From Mycobacterium asiaticum (lineage in GTDB: Bacteria > Actinomycetota > Actinomycetes > Mycobacteriales > Mycobacteriaceae): DNA of 64,000 bases. Under the pieces are notes generated by a model. It was not told the DNA's origin, made no database searches, and worked only from the letters and a program-made list of their open reading frames with translations. The position numbers were made by a program, and so were the translations under genes. The stretch's first letter is position 1; every line of letters starts with the position of its first letter. Below, one piece after another: positions 55,710-62,762 of the stretch. The DNA is taken from the NCBI RefSeq assembly GCF_001673315.1, contig NZ_LZLQ01000134.1, positions 1 to 64,000 of the forward strand, given 5' to 3'.

Positions 55710-56188
55710 CTGGTGATCTTCGCGGTTGTCCCGCCGGTCATCCGGAGCAAATCGAGCGGGGACAGGGCGACATCCCAGCCTCGGCGGCCGGCGCTGCAGA
55801 AGATCCGCTCCCAGTCCAGCGCGCTGTCGTCCACCACGGTGGGCAGTTGCCGGCGCTGACCGATTGGTGACACGGCGCCCAACACGTAACCCGTGGCGCG
55901 CTGCACCGCCGCAGGGTCTGCCATGACGGCCTTGGAAGCGCCCAGTGCCGCAGCCGCCGCTTTCAGGGAAAGCTTCGCGGCCGCCGGCACGACGGCTACC
56001 GCCAGACCACCCGGCACCTCGATGACCAATGTCTTGTAGATCTGTTCCGCCGCAATGCCTTGCGATTCGGTGAGGGCCTTCACCGCTTCAGCACCAAATG
56101 AGCGTTCGCGGGCGTCGTGGTCGTACTTGACCACCTCATGAGGCACACCGGCTCTGCTCAGTGCCGCCAAAGCCGGTGTCGCGGCCAC
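55706..56188 (-). CDS. YbaK/EbsC-type aminoacyl-tRNA deacylase
   Basis: A 160-residue trans-editing protein of the Cys-tRNA(Pro)/ProX family: YKTLV (catalytic-type lysine near 52), AVVPAAAKLSLKAAAAALG and TGYVLGAVSPIGQRRQLPTVVD are conserved. It hydrolyses mischarged tRNA. In M. tuberculosis this gene is broken into Rv3224A and Rv3224B; here it is intact. It begins 6 bp after the SDR gene stop. Confidence 0.9.
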   Translation of the reverse strand: MAATPALAALSRAGVPHEVVKYDHDARERSFGAEAVKALTESQGIAAEQIYKTLVIEVPGGLAVAVVPAAAKLSLKAAAAALGASKAVMADPAAVQRATGYVLGAVSPIGQRRQLPTVVDDSALDWERIFCSAGRRGWDVALSPLDLLRMTGGTTAKITS

Positions 56189-56194
56189 GACGGG

Positions 56195-57043
56195 CTAGGG
56201 GCCGGAGTATCCCGGCGGGTTCACTCCGTCCACCCAGAAGTCGACGCCGAGTTCGCCACCGGGTACGCAGTTGTACACCGACAAATCGGTGACGCCGGAT
56301 TCCACCAGCACGTCCTCGCATAGCAGCGTGTTTCCGGTGTACTCGCGCGACGGCTTGTTGAGGATGACGTAGGCCGCGTCGGAATAGACTTCGGGCTTGC
56401 GGGCGCGGCCCATGGCCTCGTCGCCACCCAGCAGGTTCTGCACCGCGGCGGTGGCCACCAGCGTGCGCGGCCACAGCGTGTTGGAGGCGATGCCCTCTTC
56501 GCGCATCTCCTCGGCGATTCCCAACGCGCACAACGTCATACCGAACTTGGCCATCATGTATGCGGTCGGCTTCAGCCATTCCTTGCCGAGCAGCACCGGT
56601 GGCGACAAAGTCAGGATGTGCGGGTTCTCCCGGCCCTTCAGGTGGGGAATGCAAGCCTGCGACACCGCGTACGTCCCGCGCACCTGGATGCCGTTCATCA
56701 GGTCGAAACGCTTCATGGGCACATCGGTGATCGATCCCAGATTGATGGCCGACGCGTTGTTGACGACTATGTCGATGCCGCCGAACTGCTCCACGGTCTT
56801 GGCCACCGCTGACTCGACCGACTCCGGGTCACGGACGTCCCCGACGATCGGCAACGCCTGTCCGCCCGCCTCCTCGAGTTCCTTGGCAGCGGTGTACACG
56901 GTGCCGGGAAGCTTCGGATGAGGTTCGGCGGTCTTCGCGATCAGCGCAATGTTGGCGCCGTCTTGAGCGGCGCGTTTGGCGATCGCCAGCCCGATACCCC
57001 GGCTGGCCCCGGAAATGAACATGGTCTTGCCGTTAAGAGACAT
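56195..57043 (-). CDS. Short-chain dehydrogenase/reductase (Rv3224-like)
   Basis: A 282-residue SDR: cofactor loop GASRGIG (12-18), NNAS (95-98), catalytic S147, Y162 and K166 (AYMMAKFG). It looks like the HSDL2 branch (hydroxysteroid dehydrogenase-like 2), including LWPRT and the ILNKPSREYTG C-terminal segment. NADP preference is suggested by the Ser-Arg in the loop. Substrate unknown. Followed by the deacylase in one operon; divergent from sigH. Confidence 0.88.
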   Translation of the reverse strand: MSLNGKTMFISGASRGIGLAIAKRAAQDGANIALIAKTAEPHPKLPGTVYTAAKELEEAGGQALPIVGDVRDPESVESAVAKTVEQFGGIDIVVNNASAINLGSITDVPMKRFDLMNGIQVRGTYAVSQACIPHLKGRENPHILTLSPPVLLGKEWLKPTAYMMAKFGMTLCALGIAEEMREEGIASNTLWPRTLVATAAVQNLLGGDEAMGRARKPEVYSDAAYVILNKPSREYTGNTLLCEDVLVESGVTDLSVYNCVPGGELGVDFWVDGVNPPGYSGP

Positions 57044-57049
57044 GGCGTC

Positions 57050-57055
57050 ACACTA
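57050..57055 (-). promoter_or_regulatory. Putative -10 box, leaderless SDR gene
   Basis: On the minus strand TAGTGT is followed by 6 nt and ATG 57043. Confidence 0.5.
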
Positions 57056-57115
57056 ACGCCCAGCGAAATCCGCGGACCCATGGGTGCGCCGCTCCGACAA
57101 CCCGCGAGCCAGCCG

Positions 57116-57142
57116 GGAAATAGAGCACGGCTAATTGTCGTT
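57116..57142 (+). promoter_or_regulatory. SigH-type autoregulatory promoter
   Basis: GGAAA (57116-57120, preceded by G), 19 bp, then GTT (57140-57142) fits the SigH/SigR consensus GGAA(T)-N18/19-GTT. It lies about 60 bp upstream of the extended sigH start at 57203. Confidence 0.65.
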
Positions 57143-57202
57143 GCTGTGGGCGGTGCCTGCACATGTCAGCCGCGGGCCTTAGATTGGTGAGGAGGAATCC
57201 CG

Positions 57203-57931
57203 GTGTCAACTGCGACGAGCCTGCTGGGTGCGGAGTGGTTGGAACGCGACACCGCAATCGAAGGGACCGTGTTTATCAAGATGGCCGACATCGATGGCGT
57301 GGCCGGGTCCGAAGTTGTCGAGGCGGACCCACCTGAGGAAACGGATGCGGAACTGACGGCACGCTTCGAGCGTGACGCGATTCCGCTGCTGGACCAGCTG
57401 TACGGCGGCGCGCTGCGGATGACGCGCAATCCCGCCGACGCCGAGGACCTGCTGCAGGAGACGATGGTGAAGGCCTACGCGGGCTTTCGTTCGTTCCGGG
57501 CTGGTACCAACCTCAAGGCGTGGCTGTACCGCATCCTGACGAACACCTACATCAACAGCTACCGCAAGAAGCAGCGCCAACCCTCGGAGTACCCGACCGA
57601 GGAGATCACCGACTGGCAGTTAGCCGCCAACGCCGAACATTCCTCCACGGGGTTGCGTTCTGCCGAGGTCGAGGCGCTGGAATCGCTGCCGGACACCGAA
57701 ATCAAAGCCGCCCTGCAGGCGTTGCCCGAAGAGTTCCGGATGGCCGTTTATTATGCCGATGTCGAAGGTTTTCCGTACAAGGAGATCGCCGAGATCATGG
57801 GCACCCCGATCGGTACCGTGATGTCTCGCCTGCACCGCGGGCGGCGCCAGCTGCGAGACTTGCTGGCCGATGTCGCTAAGGAACGGGGCTTTGCCCGAGG
57901 CCCGCAGACGCACGAGGAGGTGTCGTCGTGA
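57203..57931 (+). CDS. sigH: ECF sigma factor SigH (extended start)
   Basis: A 242-residue sigma factor for oxidative and heat stress. Region 2 (about 50-115: RFERDAIPLLDQLYGGALRMTRNPADAEDLLQETMVKAY) and region 4 (about 165-225: ALQALPEEFRMAVYYADVEGFPYKEIAEIMGTPIGTVMSRLHRGRRQL) are near-identical to known SigH. GTG 57203 has a strong GGAGGA site 7 nt upstream; ATG 57281 gives the 216-residue form annotated in M. tuberculosis. Both may be used. Coupled to rshA by a 4-bp overlap. Confidence 0.93.
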   Translation: MSTATSLLGAEWLERDTAIEGTVFIKMADIDGVAGSEVVEADPPEETDAELTARFERDAIPLLDQLYGGALRMTRNPADAEDLLQETMVKAYAGFRSFRAGTNLKAWLYRILTNTYINSYRKKQRQPSEYPTEEITDWQLAANAEHSSTGLRSAEVEALESLPDTEIKAALQALPEEFRMAVYYADVEGFPYKEIAEIMGTPIGTVMSRLHRGRRQLRDLLADVAKERGFARGPQTHEEVSS

Positions 57932-58233
57932 GTGAAGTACCCAGCTCGGCCGGCTCCTGCTCCAGCAACCATGATTCCCACCTGGGTTGTGCGCAGGTGA
58001 TCGCCCAGATCTGGACCCTGCTCGACGGCGAATGCCAGCCCGACGAGCGGGAGATTCTGCAGCGCCACCTCGAAGCATGCCCGGGGTGCTTGCAGCACTA
58101 CGGGCTCGAGGAGCGGATCAAAGAACTGATCGCGACCAAATGCAGTGGTGAGAAGGCGCCCGAGCGGTTGCGGGATCGCCTGCGGCTAGAGATCCGCCGC
58201 ACCACCATCGTGCGGGCGGAAATCGATACCTGA
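57928..58233 (+). CDS. rshA: Anti-sigma factor RshA
   Basis: A 101-residue zinc-associated anti-sigma factor holding SigH inactive until disulfide stress. ZAS motif HLEACPGC gives H47, C51, C54, with additional cysteines at 21 and 36. GTG start overlaps the sigH stop (GTGA), assuring balanced synthesis. Confidence 0.93.
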   Translation: MSEVPSSAGSCSSNHDSHLGCAQVIAQIWTLLDGECQPDEREILQRHLEACPGCLQHYGLEERIKELIATKCSGEKAPERLRDRLRLEIRRTTIVRAEIDT

Positions 58234-58243
58234 GCCGCCGGGG

Positions 58244-58318
58244 TCAGGCGTTGGGCCGCTTGCCGTGGTTGGCCTTGCTGTACTTGCGGTCGCGCTTCTT
58301 CCGGCCACGCTTCGCCAT
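58244..58318 (-). CDS. Ribosomal protein bL37 (24 residues)
   Basis: A 24-residue, extremely basic peptide beginning MAKRGRKKRDRKYSK and ending KRPNA. It matches the small actinobacterial 50S protein bL37 seen in mycobacterial ribosome structures. ATG 58318, stop at 58244-58246, convergent with rshA (10 bp between stops). AGGTTCGACC precedes the start. Easily missed because of its size. Confidence 0.9.
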   Translation of the reverse strand: MAKRGRKKRDRKYSKANHGKRPNA

Positions 58319-58495
58319 GGTCGAACCTCATTTCGTCTGATTTGTCTCAGGTGCGGGGCGGCCGTCGGGCCACCCGGTTGACACCCATTCTCTCATGCGG
58401 CGGCCGACGCGCCCTCATTAGGCCGCGCGACTTCGGTCTCACCGGCCTTATGGTTCGATAGACGCAACAAACCGGCCGAAACGAGTGGGGTGATG

Positions 58496-58711
58496 ATGTC
58501 CGAGGAGGTTCGCGCCGAGATCGTGGCCAGCGTGCTCGAAGTCGTGGTCAGCGAAGGCGACCAAATCGGTCAGGGTGACGTGGTTGTGCTGTTGGAGTCG
58601 ATGAAGATGGAGATTCCCGTACTGGCCGAGGTCGGCGGAACCGTCAGCAAGGTGAGCGTGTCGGTCGGTGATGTCATCCAGGCCGGCGACCTGATCGCCG
58701 TCATCAGCTAG
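58496..58711 (+). CDS. Biotin/lipoyl attachment domain protein (Rv3221c, TB7.3-like)
   Basis: A 71-residue single-domain biotinyl carrier. K38 in ESMKMEI is the biotinylation site; GTVSKVSVSVGDVIQAGDLIAVIS completes the fold. ATG 58496 equals the family start; in-frame GTG 58490 and ATG 58493 lie just upstream. It stands alone without a carboxylase subunit, and lies 12 bp ahead of pdtaS, so the two are cotranscribed. Its partner enzyme is unknown. Confidence 0.92.
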   Translation: MSEEVRAEIVASVLEVVVSEGDQIGQGDVVVLLESMKMEIPVLAEVGGTVSKVSVSVGDVIQAGDLIAVIS

Positions 58712-58723
58712 CCCCTTTGCCCG

Positions 58724-60226
58724 TTGTCCACTCTCGGTAATCTGCTCGCCGAGCACACCGTCCTCCCCGGCAACGCCGTGGACCACCTGCACGCCGTGGT
58801 GGGGGAGTGGCAACTGCTGGCCGACCTCTCGTTCGCCGACTACCTGATGTGGGTGCGCCGCGACGACGGCGTGCTGGTGTGCGTGGCGCAATGCCGGCCC
58901 AATACCGCGCCGACGGTTCTGCAGACCGACGCGGTGGGCAGCGTCGTGCCCGCCGATCAACTGTTGCTGGTCACCAATGCGTTCACCTCCGGTGCTGCGG
59001 TGCCGGAAAGCGAAGTGGCCGAACAGTATTCGTGGCCGTTGCCAGGCCCTAACGTGGCCGCCTCGCCGGTCCGTTACCGCGACCAGGTGGTGGCGGTGCT
59101 CACCCGGCACCAAACCGAACTCGCCGCCGAGCGAATGGCGGGCCACCTGGAGACGGCTTATCGGGAGTGCGCCACCGATCTTCTGCAGATGATCGCCGAG
59201 GGCACCTTTCCCGACGTCGGCGACGTGGCGATGTCGCGTTCGACACCGCGAGCGGGTGACGGGTTCATCCGACTCGACGTCGACGGCATCGTGGCTTATG
59301 CCAGTCCTAATGCGTTGTCGGCCTACCACCGGATGGGCCTGAACAGCGATTTGGAAGGCCACAATCTGATCAAGGTCACCCGGCCGCTGATCTCCGACCC
59401 GTTCGAGGCGCAGGAAGTGGCCGAGCACGTGCTCAACCTGCTGGCCGGCGGGTCCAGCATGCGCATGGAGGTCGACGCGGGCGGAGCCACCGTGCTGTTG
59501 CGGACCCTGCCACTGGTGGTACGCGGGCACAACGTCGGCGCAGCGATCCTGATCCGCGATGTGACGGAGGTGAAACGACGCGACCGTGCGCTGATCTCCA
59601 AGGACGCCACCATTCGCGAAATCCACCACCGGGTGAAAAACAACCTGCAGACGGTTGCCGCGTTGCTGCGATTGCAAGCTCGCCGGACCGTCAACGCCGA
59701 GGGTCGCGAGGCGCTGATCGAGTCGGTGCGTCGGGTGTCGTCCATCGCACTGGTCCACGACGCGCTGTCGATGTCGGTGGACGAGCAGGTCAACCTCGAC
59801 GAGGTGATCGACCGCATCCTGCCGATCATGAACGACGTGGCCTCGGTGGACCGGCCGATCCGGATCAACCGGGTAGGCGATCTGGGCGTGCTGGATTCCG
59901 ATCGTGCGACGGCGCTGATCATGGTGATCACCGAATTGGTGCAGAACGCCATCGAGCACGCCTTCGACCCGACGGCCACCGGCGGGTCGGTAACGATCCG
60001 GGCCGAACGCTCCGCGCGCTGGCTCGACGTGGTGGTCCACGATGACGGGAGGGGCCTGCCCGAAGGGTTCAGCCTGGAAAAGTCGGACAGCCTCGGCCTA
60101 CAGATCGTCCGGACGTTGGTGTCCGCGGAATTGGACGGCACGTTGGGCATGCGGGAAGGCTCCGACCGGGGCACCGACGTCGTGCTGCGGGTGCCGATCG
60201 GGCGCATGGGCCGGTTGTTCGTGTGA
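58724..60226 (+). CDS. pdtaS: Sensor histidine kinase PdtaS
   Basis: A 500-residue cytosolic kinase: GAF domain (about 10-140) with cysteines C53 and C57, PAS domain (about 175-285), HisKA_2 with H301/H302 in EIHHRVKNNLQT, and HATPase (about 390-500; ELVQNAIEHAF, DDGRGLPEGF, SLGLQIV). It phosphorylates the RNA-binding antiterminator PdtaR, encoded elsewhere. The Cys pair has been linked to copper/NO sensing in M. tuberculosis. TTG start, 12 bp after the biotinyl protein. Confidence 0.94.
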   Translation: MSTLGNLLAEHTVLPGNAVDHLHAVVGEWQLLADLSFADYLMWVRRDDGVLVCVAQCRPNTAPTVLQTDAVGSVVPADQLLLVTNAFTSGAAVPESEVAEQYSWPLPGPNVAASPVRYRDQVVAVLTRHQTELAAERMAGHLETAYRECATDLLQMIAEGTFPDVGDVAMSRSTPRAGDGFIRLDVDGIVAYASPNALSAYHRMGLNSDLEGHNLIKVTRPLISDPFEAQEVAEHVLNLLAGGSSMRMEVDAGGATVLLRTLPLVVRGHNVGAAILIRDVTEVKRRDRALISKDATIREIHHRVKNNLQTVAALLRLQARRTVNAEGREALIESVRRVSSIALVHDALSMSVDEQVNLDEVIDRILPIMNDVASVDRPIRINRVGDLGVLDSDRATALIMVITELVQNAIEHAFDPTATGGSVTIRAERSARWLDVVVHDDGRGLPEGFSLEKSDSLGLQIVRTLVSAELDGTLGMREGSDRGTDVVLRVPIGRMGRLFV

Positions 60227-60236
60227 GCGCGCAACA

Positions 60237-60269
60237 AGACGGCCCCGACATCTGCTGTCGGGGCCGTCT
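60237..60269. terminator. Strong bidirectional terminator, pdtaS/whiB1
   Basis: Perfect 14-bp stem AGACGGCCCCGACA (60237-60250) and its complement (60256-60269) with a 5-nt loop TCTGC. After an unpaired position, CAAC/GTTG extends the base. It lies between convergent pdtaS and whiB1. Among the best hairpins in the window. Confidence 0.85.
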
Positions 60270-60287
60270 CGTTGCTCAGCTAGGTGT

Positions 60288-60542
60288 TCAGACTCCGCTG
60301 CGGGCCTTCGTCCGGGCGTTACGACGCTTGAGTGCGCGCCGCTCGTCTTCGCTCATTCCACCCCAGACGCCCGAGTCCTGGCCGGTATTCAGAGCCCATC
60401 CGAGACACTCGGTGGTAACCGGACACCGATTACAGACCAGTTTCGCGTCAGCGATCTGCGCGAGTGCCGGGCCGCTGTTCCCAACCGGGAAGAACAGCTC
60501 CGGATCCTCGTCACGGCAGACCGCCCTGTGGCGCCAATCCAT
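60288..60542 (-). CDS. whiB1: WhiB1 [4Fe-4S] nitric-oxide-responsive regulator
   Basis: An 84-residue Wbl protein: cluster cysteines C9, C37, C40, C46, GVWGG turn (58-62) and basic tail ERRALKRRNARTKAR. Essential in M. tuberculosis; it binds sigma-A region 4 and reacts with NO. GAGGAG precedes the ATG. Transcribed from a distant promoter with a CRP site (60713). Confidence 0.95.
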   Translation of the reverse strand: MDWRHRAVCRDEDPELFFPVGNSGPALAQIADAKLVCNRCPVTTECLGWALNTGQDSGVWGGMSEDERRALKRRNARTKARSGV

Positions 60543-60712
60543 TAGTCGCTACTCCTCACTATGTGCGCAGCAATGCGCACGCACGATTTTCCTTACCGGT
60601 TTCCTTGCTGTTGAGCACGTGCAAGAAAGGTTTCCGTACCTCTGCATATCTCTGCATGCAACCTTTTGATCGTTTCACAGGCTCAACAGATGTCAATAGT
60701 GTTACGCGGGCC
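60543..60712 (-). promoter_or_regulatory. whiB1 leader and putative promoter
   Basis: An AT-richer gene-free stretch. On the minus strand TTGACA (60696-60691) could be the -35; no good -10 hexamer stands out at 17 bp. The leader would be about 110 nt. No gene is seen in the whole 60543-60837 gap. Confidence 0.4.
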
Positions 60713-60728
60713 CGTGGGGTATCTCACT
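60713..60728 (-). promoter_or_regulatory. CRP (Rv3676-type) binding site upstream of whiB1
   Basis: On the minus strand the site reads AGTGAGATACCCCACG, a match to the GTGNNNNNNNNCAC core that cAMP-CRP uses at the M. tuberculosis whiB1 promoter. It lies just upstream of the TTGACA candidate -35. Confidence 0.6.
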
Positions 60729-60837
60729 TCACCGAACTCTTACCCAAGCCCTTACTCCGTTGTACTACACTAACTGGCAAATTTCGCCCCACAATTCATC
60801 GCGGGTAAATCACATCTCTGCTTTCGCAGGTCACAGC

Positions 60838-61794
60838 CTATTTCTGTGGTGGCGCAACTACAGCCAACGCGTCCGGCACCGCCCGGAAAGTCATGGATTC
60901 ACGCAGCCCGAGGTATTCGCCGTCGAACTGGCAGGCGGCGGGCGAGGCCATGCAGCTGAGCCGCACGTAATCCACGTCGTCGTCCCGGATGAGTTGTGGC
61001 GCTTCGAGCTTCGGGCGTTTCGCGAGGAGTTGACGCAGCAGCCTCAGCGTTGGAACAACTCGCATCTCGGTGAGCGCGAACAACCCCAGGCCTGACTCGA
61101 AGCTGCAGCCGGGATTGGTCACCATGGGCCGGTTGTTGCTGTAGGTCCACGGATTGGTGTTGGAGACCCACGCGAAGTGCACGCCCGAGACGGGCTGCCG
61201 GCCGGGGAGTTCGAGGACGAGGTTCGGTTCCCGGCGACGGAACCGCAACGTGACCGGCACCGCCACCCGCCAATAGCGCAGCGGCGTGACCCTGACGCCC
61301 TTGCTGCGCTCGACCTGCACGGCCTGCACCACCTCGGCGTCCACTCCCATGCCGGCGTTGACCAGGGCCCAGATCTCACCGCAGTCGATGAGCCCGATGC
61401 GACGCCAGTGTCCGGTGTGCTCGTACTCGTCGAGCAGTGTGACGAGCTGCTGAACGGCCGGGGCCGGATCTTTGGGTATGCCCAGCGCTCTGGCCAGTAC
61501 ATTCGCCGAGCCGCCCGGGACGATCCCGACCGCGGGAACCGGTCCTGCCGGTGCCGATCCGGGCCGCCCCAGCATGCCGTTCACCAGGCCGCTGACGGTT
61601 CCGTCGCCGCCGTGCACGATCACCAGGTCGTAACCGTCGGCTACCGCGGCTCGTCCGAGTTCCTCGGCATGGCCGATGCGTTTGGTCTCTTCTATGGTGA
61701 GCTGCAGGCGGCGGCTGAGCGTTTGGGTCACGAGATCGCGAGCGGCCGGTGTGATGGTGCTGGCGGTCGGATTCACGATCAACATGGCACGCAT
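60838..61794 (-). CDS. Diacylglycerol/lipid kinase family protein (Rv3218-like)
   Basis: A 318-residue DAGK-catalytic-domain protein: VNPTAS (7-12), GGDGTVSGLVNGML (about 61-74), GIVPGGSANVLARALGIP, then a beta-sandwich domain. Family members phosphorylate lipids such as diacylglycerol or sphingosine analogues. ATG 61794 follows TAGGCT by 8 nt; the longer open frame upstream has no such support. Substrate unknown. Confidence 0.88.
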   Translation of the reverse strand: MRAMLIVNPTASTITPAARDLVTQTLSRRLQLTIEETKRIGHAEELGRAAVADGYDLVIVHGGDGTVSGLVNGMLGRPGSAPAGPVPAVGIVPGGSANVLARALGIPKDPAPAVQQLVTLLDEYEHTGHWRRIGLIDCGEIWALVNAGMGVDAEVVQAVQVERSKGVRVTPLRYWRVAVPVTLRFRRREPNLVLELPGRQPVSGVHFAWVSNTNPWTYSNNRPMVTNPGCSFESGLGLFALTEMRVVPTLRLLRQLLAKRPKLEAPQLIRDDDVDYVRLSCMASPAACQFDGEYLGLRESMTFRAVPDALAVVAPPQK

Positions 61795-61802
61795 GAGGCT
61801 TG

Positions 61803-61808
61803 AGCCTA
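61803..61808 (-). promoter_or_regulatory. Putative -10 box for the lipid kinase
   Basis: On the minus strand TAGGCT is followed by 8 nt and ATG 61794; leaderless or nearly so. Confidence 0.35.
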
Positions 61809-61884
61809 AGCCGTCTGACGATGGGGCCCACTTGGGGCCGCTGAGGAGGAGGGCAGTCGAACTCTCGCGGTGCAGATAACGATT

Positions 61885-61890
61885 TACGCT
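61885..61890 (+). promoter_or_regulatory. Putative -10 box, leaderless Rv3217c-like gene
   Basis: TACGCT is followed by 6 nt and GTG 61897, which decides the start. Confidence 0.45.
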
Positions 61891-61896
61891 GGCGCT

Positions 61897-62328
61897 GTGA
61901 CCGCTCGCCCTCCCGCCATCGTCCGTCGTGCCGGATTCGTCGTTGCGGCGCAGGGTGCGGTGGCGCTGGTGGTGGCGGCAGTGTTGGTGGTCCGCGGTCT
62001 CGCCGGCGCCGACCAGCACGTCGTCAACGGCGTGGGTACCGCGGTGTGGTTCGTGCTGGTAGGCGGCGCAGTGCTGGCCGGTGGCTGGGCCCTGGTCAAA
62101 GGCAAACGCTGGGGCCGTGGGCTGGCGGTGTTCACGCAGCTGTTGCTGCTGCCGGTGGCCTGGTATCTGACCGTGGGTTCACATCGGCCGGTGTTCGGCA
62201 TCCCGCTGGGTGTCGTCGCGCTGGTCACGCTGGGCCTGTTGTTCAGCGCACCGGCGGTCCGCTGGGCCGCCGGCTGGGATCAGCCGGGTCCGGCGAGCGC
62301 GGCCAGTTCAGACCCGGAGACCCGGTAG
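61897..62328 (+). CDS. Small integral membrane protein (Rv3217c-like)
   Basis: A 143-residue protein with four hydrophobic helices (about 12-34, 45-66, 75-95, 103-125) and a polar tail. No functional motif recognised. GTG 61897 chosen from the -10 spacing; an earlier GTG (61870) is in frame. Its last 49 bp overlap the convergent acetyltransferase gene. Confidence 0.82.
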   Translation: MTARPPAIVRRAGFVVAAQGAVALVVAAVLVVRGLAGADQHVVNGVGTAVWFVLVGGAVLAGGWALVKGKRWGRGLAVFTQLLLLPVAWYLTVGSHRPVFGIPLGVVALVTLGLLFSAPAVRWAAGWDQPGPASAASSDPETR

Positions 62329-62762
62329 GTAGTCCATTCGGACTGGGGCTGGCCGCCCAACCCGTCGTACAGCGCGATCGCGTCGACGTTCCAGTTCAGC
62401 ACCGCCCAGGACAGGCGTGAGTAACCGTTGCGGATGCATTCGCCGGCGAGCGTCGCGAGCAATGCCCGGGCCAGTCCCCGGCGGCGAAAACGCGGTCGCA
62501 CGTAGAGGTCTTCCAGGTAGATCCCGGCAACGCCATCCCAGGTCGAAAAGCTCAGAAACCACAGCGCCATGGCGGCGATGTCGCCGTCGATTTCGACCAC
62601 GTGTCCGCGCACCGGCGGAGATTCGCCGAAAAGAGCAGTAGCCATTTGTGATTCGGTCACGGTGCATTCGTCGGCGGCGTGTTCGAATTCGGCTAGTTCA
62701 CGGATCATGGCGGTGATGTCGGCAACGTCGGCCGGAGTGACCCGTCGAACGGACTCGGTCAT
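62280..62762 (-). CDS. GNAT-family N-acetyltransferase (Rv3216-like)
   Basis: A 160-residue GNAT enzyme: VRRVTPADVADITAMIRELAEFE, LEDLYVRPRFRRRGLARALLATLA (about 84-107; the Q/RxxGxG/A acetyl-CoA loop is RRRGLA) and SRLSWAVLNWNVDAIALYDGLG. This is the diamine/thialysine acetyltransferase-like branch, but the substrate is not determined. ATG overlaps the entC stop by 4 bp; its 3' end overlaps the convergent membrane-protein gene. Confidence 0.88.
   Translation of the reverse strand: MTESVRRVTPADVADITAMIRELAEFEHAADECTVTESQMATALFGESPPVRGHVVEIDGDIAAMALWFLSFSTWDGVAGIYLEDLYVRPRFRRRGLARALLATLAGECIRNGYSRLSWAVLNWNVDAIALYDGLGGQPQSEWTTYRVSGSELAALAGPG

Noticed and set aside
57241..57273. A second SigH-type promoter (GGAAC at 57241 with GTT at 57271) inside the extended sigH frame.
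   Set aside because: The spacer would be 25 bp, too long for the 18-19 bp needed by SigH.
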